Shown here piece after piece: positions 23,159 through 26,591 of a stretch of 26,591 nucleotides of DNA. Both the position numbers and the translations under genes were made by a program. Numbering within the stretch: position 1 is the first letter of the stretch; the number at the start of each line of letters is the position of its first letter. The stretch covers positions 1-26,591 of the forward strand of contig CAJCIJ010000105.1 in NCBI GenBank assembly GCA_903970315.1, written 5' to 3'. The notes under the pieces are model-generated. The model saw nothing but the letters and a program-made list of their open reading frames with translations. It was not told the DNA's origin and did no database searches. Source of the stretch: Actinomycetota bacterium. Lineage in GTDB: Bacteria; Actinomycetota; Thermoleophilia; Solirubrobacterales; Solirubrobacteraceae.

Positions 23159-24196
23159 ATGGCACGCGTTGGACTGCTTACCGGCGGCGGAGACTGCCCA
23201 GGCCTGAACGCTGTCATCCGCGCAGCGGTGCGCCGCGGCCTCATCGACAGAGAGCACACGTTCGTGGGCTTTCGCAACGGCTGGGCGGGCGTGCTCGCCG
23301 ATGAGGCCGAAGAGCTGACGCTCGCAGCCACCATCGGCATCCTGCCGCGCGGCGGCACCATCCTCGGCACGTCGCGCACGAATCCGTTTGCGGAGGCCGG
23401 CGATGGGCTGGAGGCGATCCAAGAAACGCTGGCGCGGCGTAGCGTCGACGCCCTGGTGCCGATCGGCGGCGAGGACACGCTTGGAGTGGCGCTGCGTCTG
23501 CACCGCGAGGGCATCCCCGTGGTGGGCGTCCCCAAGACCATCGACAACGATCTCGGTGGCACGGACGTGACGTTCGGCTTCCAGACCGCCGTGCAGATAG
23601 TCACCGACGCGATTGACCGCCTGCACACCACCGCTGAGTCGCACAACCGGGTGATGGTGGTCGAGGTGATGGGCCGCCACGCCGGCTGGATCGCCACGCA
23701 CGCGGGCATCGCCGGGGGCGCCGACGCGATCCTGGTGCCCGAGCGCCCGTTTGACATCGAGGAGGTCTGTGCGCACCTGCGCAGCCGCACCGCGCGCGGC
23801 CGCACCTTCTCGATCGTGGTCGTGGCCGAGGGCGCCACGCCCATGGAGGGCACCCTCCAGACCCAGGATGGTGGACGCACCGACGCCTTCGGCCACCCGC
23901 GCCTGGGTGGCATAGGCGTGACGCTTGAGGCAGAGATCGAGGCGCGGACCGGCTATGAGGCCCGCGTGACCATCCTCGGACACGTACAGCGCGGGGGCAC
24001 CCCTGTGGCATTTGACCGGGTGCTTGGCACCCGCTTCGGCGTGGCCGCAATCGACGCCGTCAGCGCCGGGCGCTTCGGCACGATGGTGGCGCTGCGCGGG
24101 ACCGAGATAGTTGGCGTCGACCTCGAGCAGGCACTGAGTGCTCCCAAGCTGCTTGACCCCAAGCTGTATGAGACCGCCGAGCTTTTCTTCGGCTGA
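23159..24196 (+). CDS. pfp: 6-phosphofructokinase, probably pyrophosphate-dependent
   Basis: Encodes 345 residues, phosphorylating fructose 6-phosphate to fructose 1,6-bisphosphate. The fold is clear: LLTGGGDCPGLNAVIRAAV at the N-terminus, PKTIDNDLGGTDVTFGF (catalytic Asp), MVVEVMGRHAGWIATHAGI, and GHVQRGGTPVAFDRVLGTRFG. Phosphodonor choice is usually read at two places. E. coli ATP-PFK has Gly104 in GGDGS and Gly124 in PGTIDND. Here GGEDTLG puts Asp at the 104 position and PKTIDND puts Lys at 124, the pair typical of PPi-dependent enzymes such as that of Amycolatopsis methanolica. This suggests reversible, PPi-driven glycolysis. An AGGGAG Shine-Dalgarno sequence lies 9 nt before the ATG. Divergent from ftsH, with three 21-bp repeats between them. 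Confidence 0.85.
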   Translation: MARVGLLTGGGDCPGLNAVIRAAVRRGLIDREHTFVGFRNGWAGVLADEAEELTLAATIGILPRGGTILGTSRTNPFAEAGDGLEAIQETLARRSVDALVPIGGEDTLGVALRLHREGIPVVGVPKTIDNDLGGTDVTFGFQTAVQIVTDAIDRLHTTAESHNRVMVVEVMGRHAGWIATHAGIAGGADAILVPERPFDIEEVCAHLRSRTARGRTFSIVVVAEGATPMEGTLQTQDGGRTDAFGHPRLGGIGVTLEAEIEARTGYEARVTILGHVQRGGTPVAFDRVLGTRFGVAAIDAVSAGRFGTMVALRGTEIVGVDLEQALSAPKLLDPKLYETAELFFG

Positions 24197-24247
24197 GTAA
24201 GCGGCTCGTCGGGGCCGGTCGGGGCCGGCATCTGGGAAGCTGCCCGC

Positions 24248-24688
24248 ATGACCATCCGAGAGTTGCGTGCCGACGACCACGACGCCTGGATGGAACTCTG
24301 GACCGGTTACCTGAGCTTCTATCGCACCGACATCGGCGACGAGCTCACGGCGACGACCTTTGACCGGCTGTACCAGGCAAGCGACGGGATGTTTGCACTG
24401 GTCGCCCTCGATGACCACAGCCGGCTCGTGGGCTTTGCGCACTCGGTCATCCATCCATCCACATGGGCGGTGCACGGCTACTGCTATCTCGAGGACCTGT
24501 TCGTGGCCCCAGGAGCCCGCGGCTCTTCCATAGCCAGGGAGCTGATCGAGGCGACCGTGGCACACGCCCGCGAGCGCAGCGTCAAGCGCGTGTACTGGCA
24601 CACCCAGCAGTTCAACGGCCCCGCGCGCTCGCTCTATGACACCGTCGGCCACCTCACCTCGATGGTCGTCTACGAGCGCACCGTCTGA
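24248..24688 (+). CDS. GNAT-family N-acetyltransferase
   Basis: Encodes 146 residues with a complete small GNAT fold. N-terminal TIRELRADDHDAWMELWTGYL is followed by the beta4 and pyrophosphate-binding loop YLEDLFVAPGARGSSIARELIEA (the R-x-x-G-x-A/G site reads ARGSSIA) and a C-terminal VYWHTQQFNGPARSLYDTVG, which often positions the catalytic Tyr. It transfers an acetyl group from acetyl-CoA to an unknown amine. It starts 51 nt after the phosphofructokinase gene on the same strand and may be cotranscribed, though no functional link is evident. No Shine-Dalgarno sequence or -10 box is clear before the ATG. Confidence 0.9.
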   Translation: MTIRELRADDHDAWMELWTGYLSFYRTDIGDELTATTFDRLYQASDGMFALVALDDHSRLVGFAHSVIHPSTWAVHGYCYLEDLFVAPGARGSSIARELIEATVAHARERSVKRVYWHTQQFNGPARSLYDTVGHLTSMVVYERTV

Positions 24689-24743
24689 ACCGGCGGGTGG
24701 CGAACCGGTGGCCGGTCCAACCGAGCTCAGCGCTTAGCCGACC

Positions 24744-26312
24744 TCACCGGGTCGTGCAGTAGGCGGCCGCGATGCTCGTCACCGCGGCCTCGATCTCGGC
24801 AAGCGCCGCCTCGGGGGTGCCATGTGCGGCCTCAAGGGTGCCTTGGAGTCCATCGGCTGCGCCCGCAATGGCCGGCAGACCGCCGGGATCCGCGTCACCG
24901 GACCGGCCCGCCAGCGCCCGCCGCGCCTGGACCACCTGCGACGCCACCCTGGCACGCCCGTCGGCCAGCGCTTCGGCCGCCAGCGTCTCGGGCTCGGTGC
25001 CCGCCAGGTCGATAATTGCCGCAACGGGCTCCCGGCAACGGCGGGCCGCCTCGATCGCGTCGGCCACGTGGGGTGCCTGGGTGCGGCTGCGGCGCCGGGT
25101 CAGCTCCCTGTGGACTTCAAGCGGCTTGGCCACCTCCTCAAGCGCCGCCATCGCCGCCCCATAGCGCGCTGCGCGCCTGGCAAGTTCGGCCCTGTCTGCC
25201 GTCGGGGCGGCGAGCACCTCCCCCAATGACGCCAACAGGTCCGCAATCCTGCGCCGCAGCACATCGCTGCTGCGAATGGGCAGCAGCACCCACGCCACAG
25301 CGATCGCAATCGCCGCGCCAACCACGATCCCCTCCAGCCGCTGGCCAAGGAAGTGGGGGCCGTTCTCGCCGAAGTAGCCGTACAGCAGCGCCACCGCCCC
25401 CGTCACGCCCGCCGCCCAGTATCCGTAGCCGAACGGCCGCAACCAACTGGAAACGCCGAGGACGACGAAGATCGCCACCACGTCGACTGCCGAACCGCGC
25501 GGCAACGCGCCCGCCAGCAACGTCGCAGCGATCGTGCCCGCAGCCGCACCCCCGACGCGCAGGACGCTCTTGTATATGACGTCGCCGCGACCGCGGTTGC
25601 CACTTGCCACGATGAATGCCGTGAGCACCGGCCAGGACCAGTGCGAGCCGAACATTGCGCGCCCGCTTGCAAACGCCAGTCCGAGACCCACACCCATCTG
25701 CAGCGCCATCTTTGTCGATGCCACCATCGCACCCCTGGCCTTCGAGCCACTCCTTGCCGTCGAGCGGCCCCTGGAAGGTGGCCTGTGCCGGCGCGGGGCG
25801 GCCGGGCCCACGACGCCCGCGCGCTGTCCCACCGCGCGCATCACCCCCACCCAGGCATAGGCGATCGCGCCCACCACAGCGGCCCAGAGCAGGTGCTCGT
25901 GCCCAGCACCCGGGACCGCCGGCGCGACCAGCAGGGCCACAAACGGCAGCGCCACAATCGTGCCCACCCGCGCACTCGTCGGGCCGAAGCGGCGGATCCA
26001 GATCGAGCTGCTGACCGCGAGCACGAACAGCGCATCGCCGATGTCAGCGTGGCGAAGCAGCAGCCAGCCCACCTCGCTTGCAGCGACCGCCAGGACACAC
26101 AGCACAGCCAGGCCCAACAGCCACTCTCGCCAGCTTCTGACGTCGTAGGTGCGACTGAGCGTGAGGGCCAGCACGACCGCCAAGACCACCACACCCAGGC
26201 CCAGATGCTCGGCGTGGTCGAGGGCAAGCGCACACCCGTAGCTGGCGAGCACAGCCGCCATCGCAACCGCCGCCAAGCGCAGCTGTGTCAGGCCGGGGTC
26301 AAAACGTCCCAC
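24744..26312 (-). CDS. FUSC-family (aromatic acid exporter-like) membrane protein
   Basis: Encodes 522 residues from the GTG at 26312; the open frame continues to the window edge, but that part is the wrong frame of the upstream HNH-like gene. The N-terminal half has about six hydrophobic segments (LRLAAVAMAAVLASYGCAL, LGVVVLAVVLALTLS, WLLGLAVLCVLAVAASEV and others). A basic linker follows, then the FUSC-like half with FGSHWSWPVLTAFIVASGNRG, VLRVGGAAAGTIAATLLAG, SWLRPFGYGYWAAGVTGAVALL and GIVVGAAIAIAVAWVLLPI. A helical cytoplasmic tail of ~170 residues completes the protein. Relatives (YccS/AaeB/FUSC) are thought to be efflux proteins for aromatic acids or similar compounds; the substrate here is unknown. 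Its start overlaps the end of the HNH-like gene by 14 nt. Confidence 0.8.
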   Translation of the reverse strand: MGRFDPGLTQLRLAAVAMAAVLASYGCALALDHAEHLGLGVVVLAVVLALTLSRTYDVRSWREWLLGLAVLCVLAVAASEVGWLLLRHADIGDALFVLAVSSSIWIRRFGPTSARVGTIVALPFVALLVAPAVPGAGHEHLLWAAVVGAIAYAWVGVMRAVGQRAGVVGPAAPRRHRPPSRGRSTARSGSKARGAMVASTKMALQMGVGLGLAFASGRAMFGSHWSWPVLTAFIVASGNRGRGDVIYKSVLRVGGAAAGTIAATLLAGALPRGSAVDVVAIFVVLGVSSWLRPFGYGYWAAGVTGAVALLYGYFGENGPHFLGQRLEGIVVGAAIAIAVAWVLLPIRSSDVLRRRIADLLASLGEVLAAPTADRAELARRAARYGAAMAALEEVAKPLEVHRELTRRRSRTQAPHVADAIEAARRCREPVAAIIDLAGTEPETLAAEALADGRARVASQVVQARRALAGRSGDADPGGLPAIAGAADGLQGTLEAAHGTPEAALAEIEAAVTSIAAAYCTTR

Positions 26313-26591
26313 GGCCCGCCAACGCCACCCAGTTGACCACGATCGCGCGTTGTGCTTGGGCGAGCCCCATCTGGCCGTCACACACCTTCCTGTTGAGCTC
26401 GTCCTCGACGGCATCCTTGGGGTTTGGCGAGGCGCCCGGCTCGGGCCAGAGGTTGCGAGGGTCATTGGTGGCGCCGCCAAGCTCCAGCGGCACGAAGTGG
26501 TCGTACTCGTAGTCGCCCAGCCGGCCGCTGTCGCCGTATGCCGCATGCTGGCGCGCTTCTCGGCCTCGGTGACGCTCTCCGGCGGACGCAC
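26299..26591 (-). pseudogene. HNH-like nuclease domain protein, 3' part, with apparent frameshift
   Basis: The gene runs off the window edge. In the frame ending at 26299 the last ~80 residues are clearly protein: GRLGDYEYDHFVPLELGGAT, NDPRNLWPEPGASPNPKDAV, VEDELNRKVCDGQMGLAQAQ. This resembles HNH-like domains of small secreted actinobacterial proteins, with the DH of EYDH and the Asn of NLWPEP in the usual places. Upstream of about 26541 that frame stops looking like protein, while a second frame gives VRPPESVTEAEKRASMR, the expected preceding segment. The two join smoothly as SMR-AYGDSG if one G is restored at 26541-26543. So a one-base deletion is present, real or a sequencing error. Nuclease activity is not certain for this family. 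Confidence 0.6.

Noticed and set aside
26313..26591. N-terminal extension of the FUSC protein to the window edge
   Set aside because: Most of this stretch is the wrong frame of the HNH-like gene. Membrane protein character begins at the GTG at 26312.

Overview
This window comes from a very GC-rich actinobacterium. The gene content and protein style suggest class Thermoleophilia (Solirubrobacterales-like). The clues are a TAP-like hydrolase with an extra beta-rich tail, DrrA/DrrB-type ABC pairs, a PPi-type phosphofructokinase signature, an MpsC/DUF2294 protein, a PAS-EAL protein and small arginine-rich proteins with one C-terminal membrane helix. This placement is inferred from family resemblance, not from a marker gene. 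No tRNA, rRNA, insertion sequence, phage or CRISPR array was seen.

Layout. Bases 1-2662 hold the end of an alpha/beta hydrolase and a DUF255/YyaL thioredoxin-domain protein. Bases 2715-5329 (minus) hold glutamine synthetase, a small membrane-anchored protein and a membrane-anchored cytochrome c. Bases 5373-8450 (plus) form an operon of a LolA/RseB-like exported protein, an ABC ATPase and an ABC-2 permease. Bases 8451-9262 hold no convincing protein gene. Instead the minus strand carries a consensus promoter, a cyclic-di-GMP-I (GEMM) riboswitch aptamer, about 330 nt of hairpin-rich RNA and a strong terminator-like hairpin. Next come a GT87-type membrane glycosyltransferase (9263-10726) and a convergent glutamate decarboxylase (10783-12207).

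Bases 12458-16711 are a signalling block: a stand-alone LuxR HTH protein, a NarL-type response regulator, a triple-GAF histidine kinase and an MpsC/DUF2294 protein. Bases 16736-19002 (minus) hold a PAS-PAS-EAL cyclic-di-GMP phosphodiesterase followed by a coiled-coil protein. Bases 19097-20955 encode a second, drug-export-type ABC pair. It runs into ftsH (minus), and the two converge with a 79-nt overlap. FtsH is divergent from a PPi-type phosphofructokinase, and their shared control region carries three 21-bp repeats. A GNAT acetyltransferase, an FUSC-family membrane protein and the end of an HNH-like protein with an apparent frameshift close the window.

How it fits together. Cyclic-di-GMP appears twice, as a probable sensor RNA near 8.9 kb and as a probable degrading enzyme near 18 kb. 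Several first genes of transcription units have a TAnnnT box only 6-9 nt before the start codon and no Shine-Dalgarno sequence, so they probably give leaderless mRNAs. Some genes inside operons do have Shine-Dalgarno sequences. The most unusual element is the riboswitch-led transcript with no recognisable protein target.
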